From contig JABVXV010000258.1 of the NCBI GenBank assembly GCA_013365325.1, forward strand, positions 26,595 to 90,594: a DNA stretch of 64,000 nt. The letters run 5' to 3'. The notes beneath the pieces are model-generated. The model was given only the letters and a program-made list of their open reading frames with translations, had not been told where the DNA came from and searched no databases. Source of the stretch: Dipetalonema caudispina (lineage: Eukaryota; Nematoda; Chromadorea; Rhabditida; Onchocercidae). Both the position numbers and the translations under genes were made by a program. Shown piece after piece: positions 63,785 to 64,000 of this stretch. Numbering within the stretch: the first letter of the stretch is position 1; each line of letters begins with the position of its first letter.

Positions 63785-64000
<216 letters not shown>

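Overview
The window is eukaryotic and reads as an AT-rich (roughly 70 % A+T) nematode chromosome segment, most likely from a spirurid or filarial-type parasite. The reasons are: multi-exon genes with introns of about 80 bases to 2.5 kb; introns that mostly end in TTTNAG; several start codons immediately preceded by an orphan acceptor (TTTCAG|GATG), as expected for spliced-leader trans-splicing; and nematode-expanded families (CDR/failed-axon-connections, DUF148/SXP-RAL-2, a small divergent cytoplasmic tyrosine phosphatase). The species is an inference from gene content and composition; no search could be run.

Layout. 2.4-5.1 kb (+): CDR/failed-axon-connections-like GST-fold protein. 6.2 kb (-): tRNA-Gly(CCC). 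7.7-12.3 kb (+): non-receptor tyrosine phosphatase with altered catalytic loops. 12.8-14.2 kb (+): two-LIM-domain protein. 15.9-22.8 kb (-): BTBD10/KCTD20 orthologue in 12 exons. 25.7-28.0 kb (+): GAPDH copy 1. 29.6-35.7 kb (-): SLC26/SulP anion transporter in 16 exons. 36.8-39.0 kb (-): GAPDH copy 2, inverted relative to copy 1. 39.9-40.0 kb: a 100-base run of N flanked by an identical 121-base duplication. 40.6-42.6 kb (-): secreted DUF148/SXP-RAL-2-like protein. 44.4-47.8 kb (-): ZCCHC4-type 28S rRNA m6A methyltransferase. 49.9-57.8 kb (+): SEC6/EXOC3 exocyst subunit in 19 exons. 57.8-64 kb: no convincing gene, but a GC-richer island, a long perfect hairpin and a large ATT microsatellite cut by the window edge.

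Most exon models were assembled by hand from splice signals, reading phase and family similarity; in nearly all genes the phases close exactly from start to stop. The genes are a mixture of housekeeping (glycolysis, rRNA modification, exocytosis) and accessory functions, with no operon or single pathway linking them. The strongest structural signal is the pair of inverted GAPDH genes, which share a 783-base tract (exons plus two introns) that is almost identical although the rest of the two genes has diverged. This looks like recent gene conversion or an assembly chimera. No previously unknown multi-gene system is evident. The best leads are the GAPDH conversion tract, non-canonical splice sites (two GC donors and one apparent TG acceptor), the divergent phosphatase, and unexplained repeats at 48.4, 49.7/50.1, 59.1 and 62.6 kb.
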